A stretch of DNA of 64,000 nucleotides from NCBI RefSeq assembly GCF_003388735.1, contig NZ_QUBQ01000001.1, positions 186,001 through 250,000 of the forward strand, written 5' to 3'. The position numbers were made by a program, and so were the translations under genes. Below the pieces are notes generated by a model, which did no database searches, was not told the DNA's origin, and saw nothing but the letters and a program-made list of their open reading frames with translations. Positions 36,283 to 45,784 of this stretch are shown piece after piece. Each line of letters starts with the position of its first letter. Positions within the stretch are counted from its first letter, which is position 1. This DNA is from Paenibacillus paeoniae (lineage in GTDB: Bacteria > Bacillota > Bacilli > Paenibacillales > Paenibacillaceae).

Positions 36283-37082
36283 CGATAAGAAGAACGTGGA
36301 TAGGGCTTACGTATTTGGTATTTGCCCTGCTGCTTATTGGCCCGTTAGTGAAGATTTTATTAGGCGCTTGGGAGAATGGGGCACAGGGTTTAATAGACGG
36401 GCTTATGCGCCCTGAAGCGCTGCATGCGCTTATGATGACAGGCATCATTGTAGTTGTCGTTACTCTACTCAACACAGGATTCGGCGTTATGCTCGCGCTA
36501 TATCTGGTGAGGGCACAATGGATCGGTCCGAGGATGAAGCGGCTGCTGAACAGCATCGTCGACTTGCCATTTGCTGTATCGCCGGTGATCGGCGGATTAA
36601 TGATTGTCCTATTGCTTGGTCCTCAGACCGTAATGGGTGCTTTGTTCGAGGATGCCGGTTTCAAGATTGTGTACGCTCTGCCCGGCATGATTCTGGCCAC
36701 GTTGTTCGTGACCTTCCCGATCATGGTGCGTGAAGTGATGCCGGTGCTGCAGGAAATCGGCGCTCAGCAGGAAGAAGCGGCGTCGACGCTAGGCGCATAT
36801 TCGTGGTATACGTTCTGGAAGGTGACATGGCCGTCCATTCGCTGGGGTGTCATCTACGGTGTCGTACTGACGGTTGCGAGGTCGCTGGGCGAGTTCGGGG
36901 CGGTGCTAGTGGTCTCGGGCAATATCATGAACAAGACACAGACCGCTACGACGCTCGTCTATCAGGACGTCGAGAATTTCAACGTAGTGGCCGCCAACGG
37001 AATTGCGCTTGTGCTTGCGGCTTTCTCCGTAGGCCTGCTGCTTCTGATGGAATGGGCCAAAAAACGAAAGGAAGTGCATTAG
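36279..37082 (+). CDS. cysW: Sulfate ABC transporter permease CysW
   Basis: This is the second sulfate permease, 267 aa, with six membrane helices and the EAA loop QQEEAASTLGAYSWYTFWKV. The sequences VARSLGEFGAVLVVSGNI and TATTLVYQDVENFN are characteristic of CysW. Its start overlaps the cysT stop, and cysA follows after three bases. Confidence 0.94.
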   Translation: MTIRRTWIGLTYLVFALLLIGPLVKILLGAWENGAQGLIDGLMRPEALHALMMTGIIVVVVTLLNTGFGVMLALYLVRAQWIGPRMKRLLNSIVDLPFAVSPVIGGLMIVLLLGPQTVMGALFEDAGFKIVYALPGMILATLFVTFPIMVREVMPVLQEIGAQQEEAASTLGAYSWYTFWKVTWPSIRWGVIYGVVLTVARSLGEFGAVLVVSGNIMNKTQTATTLVYQDVENFNVVAANGIALVLAAFSVGLLLLMEWAKKRKEVH

Positions 37083-37085
37083 GAG

Positions 37086-38150
37086 ATGCATATCGAGGTT
37101 CGCAACTTAAACAAAAGCTTTGGCGATTTTCATGCGGTCAGGGATGTAAGCTTCGATATTGAGAAGGGCAAGCTGATCGGCTTGCTTGGTCCGAGCGGCG
37201 GCGGCAAGACGTCTATCCTTCGTATGCTGGCAGGTCTGGAGACACCCACTTCGGGGGATATCGTCTTCCATGGCCAACGGGTTAATGATCTGCCTCCGCA
37301 GGAGCGGGGCATCGGTTTTGTCTTCCAGAACTATGCGCTGTTCAAGCATATGACAGTGTATGACAACATCGCTTTCGGGCTAAAAGTAAAGAAGCAGACT
37401 AAAGAGCAAATTCGCGAGCGAGTCATGTATCTGGTTGAACTCACGGGGCTTAAGGGCTTTGAGCATCGTTATGCTCACCAGCTCTCCGGCGGTCAACGCC
37501 AGCGCGTCGCGTTCGCCAGAGCGCTTGCTCCGGAGCCGCAGCTGCTGCTGCTCGACGAGCCGTTCGCGGCGATCGACGCCAAGATTCGTACGGAGCTGCG
37601 GACATGGCTGAAGGACATGATCGAGCGCCTAGGCATTACTTCGATCTTCGTCACGCATGACCAGGATGAGGCGATTGAAGTCGCTGATGAAATTATGATT
37701 ATTAGCAAGGGCCGTCTGGAGCAGAAGGGCAGCCCATGGGATATCTACAAAAGTCCGGAGACGCCTTTTGTCGCCAGCTTTATCGGAGAGTCGTCCATTG
37801 TCGATGACCTGTCCGAGCTTCGGGGCTTCGAGGATGCCTCGAATGTTCTCGGCACGAAGGCGCTTATTCGCCCCGAATATATCGAGCTTGGCAAGACAGG
37901 CGAGATCAAGCTGGCTTCCGCTTCGATGCCAGCTGTCGTGAAGCATCTCCACTTCCGTGGCAGTGAGTGGATGGTCGAGCTTGCGATCGGCAACACAAAG
38001 CTGATCACATACCGGTCACTCGAGAAGGAAGTGCTTCATCCAGGCGAAGAGGTGAGCGTGCTTGTGCACCGCGCCTATCTGTTCAATGATAATAAGAGCT
38101 GGATTCTGGAAAATCCGCTCAAAGTAGATCCCATGCCGATTCACATCTAA
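37086..38150 (+). CDS. cysA: Sulfate/thiosulfate ABC transporter ATPase CysA
   Basis: This is the ATPase of the sulfate importer. Walker A is GPSGGGKTS near residues 37-45, the signature is LSGGQRQRVAFARAL, Walker B is LLLLDEPFAAID, and the switch His is in IFVTHD. A C-terminal TOBE-like domain (about 240-350) is typical of CysA. The 354-aa length is normal. The stop TAA overlaps a possible ATG of the next gene. Confidence 0.95.
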   Translation: MHIEVRNLNKSFGDFHAVRDVSFDIEKGKLIGLLGPSGGGKTSILRMLAGLETPTSGDIVFHGQRVNDLPPQERGIGFVFQNYALFKHMTVYDNIAFGLKVKKQTKEQIRERVMYLVELTGLKGFEHRYAHQLSGGQRQRVAFARALAPEPQLLLLDEPFAAIDAKIRTELRTWLKDMIERLGITSIFVTHDQDEAIEVADEIMIISKGRLEQKGSPWDIYKSPETPFVASFIGESSIVDDLSELRGFEDASNVLGTKALIRPEYIELGKTGEIKLASASMPAVVKHLHFRGSEWMVELAIGNTKLITYRSLEKEVLHPGEEVSVLVHRAYLFNDNKSWILENPLKVDPMPIHI

Positions 38151-38182
38151 TGAAGCCTAGTTGCGGAAAGAGTGTTGTCCTT

Positions 38183-39244
38183 ATGATACGTAATCCAGCT
38201 CTCGTAAAGTATCTGTTGCTTGCGTTGTTGGCCTCCATAACGCTAATATCAGCCGCAGGGTGTGCGAAGCAAGAAGCTCCTGCGGTCAGCCAGCCTGCAG
38301 CCGAAGGCGATGTGACGCTCGTTATTGGCGCATATTCTGTCGTGAAGGATGCCTTTAGGGAACTATTGCCGGAGTTTCAGCAATATTGGCAGCAGAAGAC
38401 GGGCCAGCGCGTAACGTTCCAGGAATCGTATGAGGCATCCGGCACACAGGCCAGAGCCATTGCTGGCGGCTTTGAGGCCGATGTCGCGGTGCTTGCGATG
38501 GAAGGCGATCTGGATAAAATATCGGATGCGGGACTTCTTACGCATAATTGGCGTGATCGCAGCAACGAGGGCATGATTACTCGTTCGATCGTGGTGCTCG
38601 GCACACGTCCGGGCAATCCGCTTGGTATTCAGGACTGGGCGGATCTTGCGCGTGACGGGGTGAAGGTACTTTATCCGAATCCCAAAACCTCAGGCGGTGC
38701 CCAGTGGGATATTAATGCCATATATGGAGCTGGACTGAAGCGTGCGGAGGCGGAGACCGGCGAGAAGTCTGTGGATTATGCCAAGACGTTTCTGAAGGCA
38801 GTCCATCGCAATGTGGAGTCGCTGGACAAGAGCGGAAGAGCTTCCATGGCTGCCTTCGAATACGGAGTTGGCGATGCCATTGTGACATATGAGAACGAGC
38901 TGATCGCCCGCATTCAGAAGGGCATTGCCTATGATATCGTCATTCCGAAGGATACAATTCTGATTGAAAATCCCGCAGCTGTCGTAGATAAAAACGTGGA
39001 TCGCCATGGCACTCGCGAGGTGGCGGAGGCGTTCGTTGACTATCTGCACAGCGAGGAGGCGCAGCGCCTATTCGTTAGACATGGCTTCCGCCCAAGCCAT
39101 GAAGCAATAGCCGAGGAATCGAAGGAGAAGTTCGTCACGCCGGAAGGGCTGTTCGATATTGACTACTTGGGCGGTTGGAGCGAGGTTCGCCAGCTGTTAT
39201 ATTCCAAAAAAGGCGTATGGTATCAAGTTTTGGCTGATATTTAA
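38183..39244 (+). CDS. Sulfate-binding lipoprotein
   Basis: This periplasmic-type binding protein for sulfate or thiosulfate is anchored as a lipoprotein. The signal reads LLLALLASITLISAAGC with the acceptor Cys near residue 27. Sbp-type motifs include SYEASGTQARAI, VLYPNPKTSGGAQW and a C-terminal EEAQRLFVRHGFRP. I start at ATG 38183, 11 bases after GGAAAGAG; the ATG at 38150 would add residues before the signal. In many bacteria this gene comes first; here it is last. Confidence 0.93.
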   Translation: MIRNPALVKYLLLALLASITLISAAGCAKQEAPAVSQPAAEGDVTLVIGAYSVVKDAFRELLPEFQQYWQQKTGQRVTFQESYEASGTQARAIAGGFEADVAVLAMEGDLDKISDAGLLTHNWRDRSNEGMITRSIVVLGTRPGNPLGIQDWADLARDGVKVLYPNPKTSGGAQWDINAIYGAGLKRAEAETGEKSVDYAKTFLKAVHRNVESLDKSGRASMAAFEYGVGDAIVTYENELIARIQKGIAYDIVIPKDTILIENPAAVVDKNVDRHGTREVAEAFVDYLHSEEAQRLFVRHGFRPSHEAIAEESKEKFVTPEGLFDIDYLGGWSEVRQLLYSKKGVWYQVLADI

Positions 39245-39260
39245 CGCGGTTTCTGAAGGG

Positions 39261-39308
39261 GAAGCATGTCGCAATTTTGGCGACAGCTTCTTTTTTTTCT
39301 GACGAAAG
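39261..39308 (+). terminator. Terminator of the sulfate operon
   Basis: GAAGC-ATGTCGC pairs with GCGACAGCTTC, followed by eight T residues. Confidence 0.9.
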
Positions 39309-39407
39309 AAGGGATTTGATGGATAAACTCGAATAATAGGAGAGCGTCGAAGAGAAAAGGCATACAATCGGATATTGCATTCTTGAACAAAATCGAATAC
39401 CATTAGA

Positions 39408-39422
39408 TTAGAATAATTCTAA
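39408..39422. promoter_or_regulatory. Perfect 7-1-7 palindrome upstream of fur (PerR/Fur-like box)
   Basis: TTAGAATAATTCTAA is a perfect inverted repeat in the 7-1-7 arrangement of Fur-family operators. It is closer to the PerR consensus (TTATAATNATTATAA) than to the Fur consensus. A near copy lies before ferritin at 48816-48830. Confidence 0.65.
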
Positions 39423-39496
39423 ATATCTGGTGCCTGCCTTAATTCGGCGGGCCTTCTATAGATCGTGTGTGATACCATCATTGGAGGTGCGAAGAG

Positions 39497-39973
39497 ATGA
39501 ACGTTTCGGCTGAGATAGATAAAATCAAACGAAGCTTAATGGAAAACAGTTATAAGCTGACGACCCAGCGTGAAATTATAGTGCGGGTTCTTCTGGAGAA
39601 TGAGCAGGAGCATCTGAGCGCGGAAGATGTTTATATGCTTGTAAAGGAAAAATTCCCGGAGATCGGACTTGCAACGGTCTACCGGACACTTGAGCTGCTG
39701 GCTGAGCTGCAGATTGTAGCGAAGATGAACTTTGGCGACGGCGTTGCCCGCTTCGACCTGCGCGGGGAAGACCATGAGCATATGCATCATCACCTGATAT
39801 GCCAGAAGTGCGGAGCGCTTGAGGAAATCAAGGAAGATTGGCTGACGGACTTGGAAGAGCGGCTGGAGCGGGAATACGGCTTCAAAGTATTGGATCACCG
39901 ACTTGACTTTACGGGCAACTACAAGGAATGCGAAAGCGGCGAATGCAAGCGCGATTCTAAGGCGGTATCGTAA
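39497..39973 (+). CDS. fur: Ferric uptake regulator Fur
   Basis: This iron-sensing repressor (158 aa) has a winged helix (residues 1-85, with GLATVYRTLELL as the recognition region) and a dimerisation domain holding the histidine cluster HEHMHHH. It also has a CQKC zinc pair and a second Cys pair near the C-terminus (CESGEC). It is close to Bacillus Fur (for example TVRVLLENE-like and LSAEDVYLLVKEK-like stretches) rather than PerR or Zur. GGAGGTG precedes the ATG. It stands alone, with a terminator after it and iron genes downstream. Confidence 0.93.
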   Translation: MNVSAEIDKIKRSLMENSYKLTTQREIIVRVLLENEQEHLSAEDVYMLVKEKFPEIGLATVYRTLELLAELQIVAKMNFGDGVARFDLRGEDHEHMHHHLICQKCGALEEIKEDWLTDLEERLEREYGFKVLDHRLDFTGNYKECESGECKRDSKAVS

Positions 39974-40000
39974 GGTATTCAGTTCATTAAGGAATGAAAG

Positions 40001-40038
40001 AACTTCCAGGCAGGATCACTGCCGTTGGAAGTTTTTTT
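40001..40038 (+). terminator. Terminator after fur
   Basis: AACTTCCA-GGCAG pairs with CTGCC-TGGAAGTT, followed by seven T residues. Confidence 0.9.
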
Positions 40039-40080
40039 GCTTTGTATACAATTGAATGCAGGTCCGATGATCGCAAACGA

Positions 40081-40110
40081 TTGACAATGAAAATTATTAT
40101 CAAATAGAAT
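40081..40110 (+). promoter_or_regulatory. Promoter with Fur box for the iron two-component system
   Basis: TTGACA (40081-40086) and TAGAAT (40105-40110) are 18 bases apart. The sequence TGAAAATTATTATCA (40088-40102) between them matches the Fur box TGATAATNATTATCA at all but one position. Iron repression of this system is inferred. Confidence 0.7.
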
Positions 40111-40159
40111 AGGGGACAAGAAGCGGCGCCGAGCGTGCGCAGCAGGGGAGGAATAACGG

Positions 40160-40837
40160 TTGAAGCGAATTCTGCTTATCGAAGATGAAGCGAATCTGGC
40201 CAGATTCGTGGAGCTGGAGCTTCGTCATGAAGGCTTTGATGTGACGGTAGCTTTTGAAGGCGTGACGGGTTCTCGTCTTGCGCTGGGCGAGCATTGGGAT
40301 TTGATTTTGCTTGATCTGATGCTGCCGGGGATGGACGGGATAGAGGTATGCAAGGCCATACGAGCGTATAAACAGGTGCCGATTTTGATGATTACTGCCC
40401 GTGATAGTGTAACGGACCGTGTATCGGGACTGGACAACGGGGCCGATGATTATATCGCGAAGCCATTCGCCATTGAAGAGCTGCTAGCCAGAATCAGAGT
40501 CGTCTTCCGCAGACAGCAGCAGGCGGAGGGAGAGCCGGAGTCTCGGCTAAGCTGCGGAGAGCTTAGATTGGATCCCGCTTCTCGAGTGGTAAGCAGAGGC
40601 GCGGAGCACTTGGAGCTGACGAAGCGGGAATTTGCTCTGTTGGAGACGTTTATGAAAAATGTCAACCGAGTTATGCCGAGAGAAACGTTGCTCGATAGCG
40701 TATGGGGCTATGACGCGGCCGTGGATACCAATGTGGTCGATGTCTATGTGCGATATCTGCGTAATAAGATCGATGCGCCCGGAGCGGCCAGCTATATCGA
40801 GACCATTCGCGGCATCGGCTATGTGATGCGGAAATGA
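40160..40837 (+). CDS. OmpR-family response regulator
   Basis: This 225-aa regulator has a receiver domain (1-120) with the acidic pair in LLIEDE, the phosphoacceptor in LILLDLMLPGMDG (Asp at about 51) and the Lys in YIAKPF. The winged-helix DNA-binding domain (about 130-225) ends in TIRGIGYVMRK. Its start is TTG 40160, seven bases after GGGGAGGA. It overlaps the kinase gene by ATGA. A Fur box in the promoter and the adjacent ferric transporter suggest it tunes iron uptake. Confidence 0.93.
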   Translation: MKRILLIEDEANLARFVELELRHEGFDVTVAFEGVTGSRLALGEHWDLILLDLMLPGMDGIEVCKAIRAYKQVPILMITARDSVTDRVSGLDNGADDYIAKPFAIEELLARIRVVFRRQQQAEGEPESRLSCGELRLDPASRVVSRGAEHLELTKREFALLETFMKNVNRVMPRETLLDSVWGYDAAVDTNVVDVYVRYLRNKIDAPGAASYIETIRGIGYVMRK

Positions 40838-42246
40838 GCAGAATCGGACAATTCTATTCGCGAGTTCCGATCCATTGGAAGCTGACGATATGGGCATCTC
40901 TGCTGTTATGTGCCCTGTTCGCAACTAGTAATCTGATTCAATTCGTATTTGTAGATAAATGGATGGCGGGGCAGGAGCAGCGTCGCATGGAGCAGGATAT
41001 GAAGGAGCTGCTCAACCTGCTTCTGTCTAAGGAAGTGCGAATCGGGGAAGGTGATCATACCGATATTCGCCATTACTTGGAGCGGGCTAATAGACGAGAC
41101 GGGATGATACGGATATTGACCGATGGCGGAGTTCCGCTCATCGTCACGGCTGATAATATGCCGCCGGCTGTCGTGCAGGCTGACTTGATGCCTGATAGTC
41201 GGATGGGCACTCATTATGCTGACGGCATGCTTATAAGCCGAAGTCCAATTACAATCTTTGATTTCCAGGGTACGGTGGAGATTGCCCGCAGCGTGGAAGA
41301 TATGGAACAACTGATTGCAGCTTTCTATCGCATTATGATCATTTGCTGTCTGGTTGCCATTATGGTCAGTGTATTGGGCGGGAGACTGGTTGCCCGGCAA
41401 TTGATCAAGCCGCTGCGATCGATGAACGAAACCATTCGCAAGGTGAAGCAAAATGGGCTTCAGGAGAGAATGACGCCTGTTGTCGCCAAGGATGATATCT
41501 CTGCGCTGAAAATGATGTTTAACGAGATGATGGATGAGGTTGAGCGATCATTTCTGCAGCAGAAGCAATTTGTTGAGGATGCCTCACATGAGCTCAGAAC
41601 ACCAATTGCCGTTTTGGAGGGTCATTTGGCGCTCCTTCAGAGGTGGGGAAAGCATAATCCAGAGGTGCTCGATGAATCGCTTCGGATATCGATGGAGGAA
41701 TTGTCCAGGCTGAAAAAGCTGGTGGAAGAGCTGCTCACTCTCTCCCGGGCAGAGAAGCTGGAGCCGAGCGTTGCCGATATGCGTTGCGAGACGCCAGTGG
41801 AGTTATTATCCTCCGTTGCTGGCAAGATGGGGATTGCGCATCCTTCGTTCACTTTCAAGCTGGAGGCAGAGGCTATGGAAGGGGTATCGCTTGCGATTAG
41901 CGACAGCCATCTGGAGGGAGTTCTTCGCATCGTATTGGACAATGCGGTGAAGTATTCGGGCCATTGTCAGGAAGTGTCCGTGTACGCGGAGTTGCATGGA
42001 GAAGAGGCGGTTATTTCGATTGTGGATAAGGGCATCGGCATCCAGGATAAGGATCTGCCATTCATATGGGATCGCTTCTATCAGGCAGACAAGTCAAGAA
42101 GCGGTAGCAGTCATGGCTATGGGCTGGGTTTGTCGATTGCCAAGCGAATGATGCAAAGCGTTGGAGGCGCGATTTCCTTGGCCAATCATCCTGATGGCGG
42201 TACGGTTGCAACCTTGATGATCCCTATCCTTCCAGAGAAGGATTAA
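40834..42246 (+). CDS. HAMP-domain sensor histidine kinase
   Basis: This 470-aa membrane kinase has a first helix near residues 13-35, an extracytoplasmic loop of about 130 residues, and a second helix (IMIICCLVAIMVSVLGG). A HAMP domain, the phosphoacceptor box FVEDASHELRTP and an ATPase domain (VLDNAVKYSG, DKGIGI and GYGLGLSIAKRM) follow. It is the partner of the preceding regulator. The signal is unknown; position suggests iron or cell envelope status. Confidence 0.93.
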   Translation: MSRIGQFYSRVPIHWKLTIWASLLLCALFATSNLIQFVFVDKWMAGQEQRRMEQDMKELLNLLLSKEVRIGEGDHTDIRHYLERANRRDGMIRILTDGGVPLIVTADNMPPAVVQADLMPDSRMGTHYADGMLISRSPITIFDFQGTVEIARSVEDMEQLIAAFYRIMIICCLVAIMVSVLGGRLVARQLIKPLRSMNETIRKVKQNGLQERMTPVVAKDDISALKMMFNEMMDEVERSFLQQKQFVEDASHELRTPIAVLEGHLALLQRWGKHNPEVLDESLRISMEELSRLKKLVEELLTLSRAEKLEPSVADMRCETPVELLSSVAGKMGIAHPSFTFKLEAEAMEGVSLAISDSHLEGVLRIVLDNAVKYSGHCQEVSVYAELHGEEAVISIVDKGIGIQDKDLPFIWDRFYQADKSRSGSSHGYGLGLSIAKRMMQSVGGAISLANHPDGGTVATLMIPILPEKD

Positions 42247-42311
42247 TGGAATTGCACTTTTTTTCGTTTTCACAGCATTTTCTCATTTTCATCCGTTACA
42301 ATGACAATCGT

Positions 42312-42330
42312 GGTAATGATATTCATTATC
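42312..42330. promoter_or_regulatory. Fur box upstream of the ferric-iron transporter
   Basis: The complement of this 19-bp stretch matches the classic Fur consensus GATAATGATAATCATTATC at 16 of 19 positions. It lies 38 bases before the start codon and overlaps the probable promoter. Confidence 0.65.
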
Positions 42331-42367
42331 AACAAGAATGAGAGCGGAAATGAGAGGGAGAAAAACA

Positions 42368-43441
42368 ATGAAGAAGAAGTACATAGTCAAATCGCTGTTG
42401 GCTGCCTTGGCGGTCGTGCTTATCTTGACAGGGTGCGCGAGCAATGGCGGAAGCAAGAAGAACGATACAGAGGGCTCATCCAAAGGAAGCGGGGTTGTCA
42501 ACGTATTTACGGCTCGGCACTATGATATAGACTTTGCGATGTTCGATGAGTTTGAGAAGAAAACAGGTATTACGGTCAACGAGATCAAAGGAACGGCAGA
42601 GGAACTTGTAGAGCGTATGAAACGCGAAGGGGAAAGCTCGGAAGCGGATTTGTTCATTACGGTGGACGGCGGTGTGCTGAACTATGCGAAGGAAAGCGGC
42701 GTACTGCAGCCGATCGAATCGGAGACGATCAACGGCAACGTGCCTGCTGAGCTTAGAGAAAAAGAAAACCATTGGGTGGCGCTCGCTTCCCGCGCACGTG
42801 TCATCGTGTATGCGAAGGATCGGGTCACGCCGGATCAGCTCTCTACTTACGAGGCTCTTACGGATGAGAAGTGGAAGGGCAAAGTGTTGGCACGTTCCTC
42901 CTCGAACTTGTACAATCAGTCGCTTGTCGCGTCACTAATTGAACTCAATGGCGAGGAGCAGACGCTGGAGTGGTCGAAGGGGATCGTTGCGAATTTCTCT
43001 CGTGATCCGGAAGGCGGGGATCGTGACCAAGCGAAGGCGATTGTGGCGGGCATCGGCGATGTTGCGATCATGAATACGTATTATGTTGGTCAAATGCTTC
43101 ATTCCAAGGATGCGGAAGAAGTGAAGGTCGCGGAGAATGTGGGTATCTTCTTCCCTAATCAGGAGACGACAGGCACACATCTGAACATTAGCGGCATCGG
43201 TCTCGCGGCGCATGCAAAAAATAAGGATAATGCGCTTAAACTGATCGAATACATGACTAGCAAAGAGGGGCAGGAAATGCTGACAAACGGCAGCTTCGAA
43301 TTCCCAACAAATCCAACTGCTGAACTGCCGGAGCTTCTTAAAGGCTGGGGCGAATTTAAAAAGCAAAGCATCGACTACGCCCAATTAGGCGTGCATAACA
43401 AAAAGGCGACCGAGCTGTTGAACAAAGCTGCCTGGAAATAA
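42368..43441 (+). CDS. Ferric-iron ABC transporter substrate-binding lipoprotein
   Basis: This FutA/AfuA-type binding protein (357 aa) has the lipoprotein signal LLAALAVVLILTGCA with the acceptor Cys near residue 22. The motif VVNVFTARHYDID at the start of the mature fold and NTYYVGQ further on provide the Tyr and His residues that bind ferric ion in relatives. ATG 42368 is preceded by GAGGGAG. It is the first gene of a three-gene importer under a Fur box. Confidence 0.93.
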   Translation: MKKKYIVKSLLAALAVVLILTGCASNGGSKKNDTEGSSKGSGVVNVFTARHYDIDFAMFDEFEKKTGITVNEIKGTAEELVERMKREGESSEADLFITVDGGVLNYAKESGVLQPIESETINGNVPAELREKENHWVALASRARVIVYAKDRVTPDQLSTYEALTDEKWKGKVLARSSSNLYNQSLVASLIELNGEEQTLEWSKGIVANFSRDPEGGDRDQAKAIVAGIGDVAIMNTYYVGQMLHSKDAEEVKVAENVGIFFPNQETTGTHLNISGIGLAAHAKNKDNALKLIEYMTSKEGQEMLTNGSFEFPTNPTAELPELLKGWGEFKKQSIDYAQLGVHNKKATELLNKAAWK

Positions 43442-43445
43442 GCGC

Positions 43446-45095
43446 ATGAAATTTTTGGTGCCGGGCAAGATCAGACATAAGCTGAACGGATGGGTTATTA
43501 TAAGCGGAATCGGGGCTCTCACAGCCCTGCTTCCGTCTCTTTATATTTTAACGGGTCTGCTGGGGAAGCCCAATGAGAACTGGGCGCACATCCGGGAGTA
43601 TATGCTCCTGGATTACGCGGTGGAATCGCTGCTGCTTGCAGGAGGAACCGTTGCAGTGACCGTCATTGTAGGTGTGGTTCTGGCATGGTTGACGACAGCC
43701 TACGATTTTCCTCTGCGCAGATTTTTATCGTTTGCCTTTGTATTGCCGCTTGCGATTCCGCCTTACATAGCGGCTTATACCTATGGCTCCATGCTGAGCT
43801 ATACGGGCAGCGTGCAGGCCTTTATGCGCAATACACTGGGCTGGACCGTAGACCAGCGTTACTTCAACATCATGTCGATGAAGGGCGCCATAGTGATCTT
43901 CTCCTTATTTCTTTTTCCATACGTCTACTTGATCACTCGAACATTTCTGGAGAAGCACAGCGCCTCTTTTATCGAAAATGCACGCCTGCTCGGAGGACAT
44001 CCCGTCTCGAATTTCTTTAGAGTGGTACTGCCGTTGTCGCAAGGAGCGATAGTGGGCGGCGCCAGTCTGGTCGCCTTCGAAGTGCTGAATGATTACGGGG
44101 TATCCAAACATTTCGGCATCTCTACATTTACGACGGCCATCTTCAAAACCTGGTTCGGCATGTACGATGTAGACTCCGCCATTAGGCTGTCAGGGCTTCT
44201 GATGAGTCTGATTATCGGACTCTTTATTGCCGAGAGATGGCTGCGCAGACGAAGAAGATACCATTTGCCGGTTAACCGGAGCACTCCGCTTCGCAGAATG
44301 CGCCTTGGCCGGGTACCAGGAGTTATAGCCGCGACTTGCGGCATGGTCATCGCGATGCTGTCTTTTTTTATTCCGGTTGCCCAATTGGCAGTATGGGCTG
44401 TATGGACTTATGAGGATGTATGGAATGACCGATTTTTTCGAATGATTGGCAATACGCTGTTCGTCTCTGCGGTGGCGGTGGCCCTTCTTATGGTAGTGGC
44501 CGTGATTGCCGCGAACGCTGGCCGCACTTGGCGATCCACCTTTACGCTGGTTAGCAGCAAGCTGCTCTCAATGGGCTATTCCATACCGGGAGCGGTGCTT
44601 TCAATCGGAGTGCTGGCTGTTTTTTTATCCATAGACAAGAGGCTTGCGGGCCTCTATGAGGCGATGGGTCTTGGTACCAATAAGCTGGTGCTCAGCATGT
44701 CGCTTATCATGCTTGTATTTGCGTATATCATTCGCTTCCTGGCTGTTGGCTTTAACGCGGTAGACGCAGGTTATGACCGGATTGGCGACCGCTATTCTGA
44801 AGCATCGAGAATGCTGGGTTATGGCATGACTGCTACGTTTTTTAAGGTGGAGCTGCCGCTGATTAGAGGAGCTGTACTGACCGGCGCCATCCTGGCGTTT
44901 TTGGAAATCGTGAAGGAGCTGCCGCTGACGCTGCTTCTCAGACCGTTCAACTTTGATACGCTTGCTACCAAAGCTTATCAATACGCCAGCGACGAGCAGA
45001 TTCATCAGGCGGCTATTCCTTCCTTAATCATTATTTCGCTTGGGTTCGTATCGGTGTGCCTTTATCAATGGATGGGAAGGAGGGGGAAGGGATAA
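43446..45095 (+). CDS. Ferric-iron ABC transporter permease (FbpB type)
   Basis: This large double permease (549 aa) has about twelve membrane helices in two homologous halves. Each half has an EAA-type loop (SFIENARLLGGHPVSNFFRV and RYSEASRMLGYGMTATFFKV). The fused two-half layout is typical of FbpB/AfuB. The ribosome binding site is weak, and the gene starts four bases after the binding protein stop. The last codon overlaps the ATPase start as TAATG. Confidence 0.93.
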   Translation: MKFLVPGKIRHKLNGWVIISGIGALTALLPSLYILTGLLGKPNENWAHIREYMLLDYAVESLLLAGGTVAVTVIVGVVLAWLTTAYDFPLRRFLSFAFVLPLAIPPYIAAYTYGSMLSYTGSVQAFMRNTLGWTVDQRYFNIMSMKGAIVIFSLFLFPYVYLITRTFLEKHSASFIENARLLGGHPVSNFFRVVLPLSQGAIVGGASLVAFEVLNDYGVSKHFGISTFTTAIFKTWFGMYDVDSAIRLSGLLMSLIIGLFIAERWLRRRRRYHLPVNRSTPLRRMRLGRVPGVIAATCGMVIAMLSFFIPVAQLAVWAVWTYEDVWNDRFFRMIGNTLFVSAVAVALLMVVAVIAANAGRTWRSTFTLVSSKLLSMGYSIPGAVLSIGVLAVFLSIDKRLAGLYEAMGLGTNKLVLSMSLIMLVFAYIIRFLAVGFNAVDAGYDRIGDRYSEASRMLGYGMTATFFKVELPLIRGAVLTGAILAFLEIVKELPLTLLLRPFNFDTLATKAYQYASDEQIHQAAIPSLIIISLGFVSVCLYQWMGRRGKG

Positions 45096-45784
45096 TGTCT
45101 TTCGTAACGATCAAAGGATTATCATATGCCTATCCGGGGACTACCTCTAATGTACTGTCGAACTTTTCACTGGAGATGGAGCAGGGAGAGGTGGTTGGCT
45201 TGCTCGGTCAGAGCGGAAGCGGCAAGAGTACGCTGCTCAGACTTATAGCAGGACTTGAGATGCCGAAGCAGGGCGAGATCATCATTCAGGGAGCAGTAAT
45301 GGTCAACCCTCATAGCTTTGTCCAGCCGGAGAGACGCGGCGTCGGAATGGTGTTCCAGGACTATGCCTTATTCCCGCATATGACCGTTAGTCAAAATATC
45401 GCCTTTGGCTTGCGCGGATTAGGGCGGGGCCAGCGGAAGGACCGTGTAGCCGATATGCTGGAACTGGTGAAGCTGGCGGATTACGGCCGCCGCTATCCTC
45501 ATGAGCTTAGCGGCGGCCAGCAGCAGCGCGTTGCGTTCGCCAGGGCATTGGCGCCCAGTCCCAAGCTGCTGCTTATGGATGAGCCCTTCAGCAATCTGGA
45601 TGCGGATTTGAAGAGCCGCATTCGGGAGGAATTGAAGGAATTGCTCCATCTGTCCGGCATAACGTCCATATTAGTGACGCATGATCACGAAGATGCGGCG
45701 GCTTTATGTGACCGCATCATCAGGATGCCGTCCTCCCTGCCCGAGATTCAGACAAAGGAGGAACGTCAGCTAGTCACATCTTAG
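45095..45784 (+). CDS. Ferric-iron ABC transporter ATPase (FbpC type)
   Basis: This 229-aa ATPase has Walker A GQSGSGKST, signature LSGGQQQRVAFARAL, Walker B LLLMDEPFSNLD and the switch His in ILVTHDHED. It lacks the long C-terminal regulatory domain of many FbpC proteins. ATG 45095 follows GGAGGGGGAAGGG and overlaps the permease stop. Its 3' end overlaps the convergent CWC gene by 11 bases. Confidence 0.93.
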   Translation: MSFVTIKGLSYAYPGTTSNVLSNFSLEMEQGEVVGLLGQSGSGKSTLLRLIAGLEMPKQGEIIIQGAVMVNPHSFVQPERRGVGMVFQDYALFPHMTVSQNIAFGLRGLGRGQRKDRVADMLELVKLADYGRRYPHELSGGQQQRVAFARALAPSPKLLLMDEPFSNLDADLKSRIREELKELLHLSGITSILVTHDHEDAAALCDRIIRMPSSLPEIQTKEERQLVTS

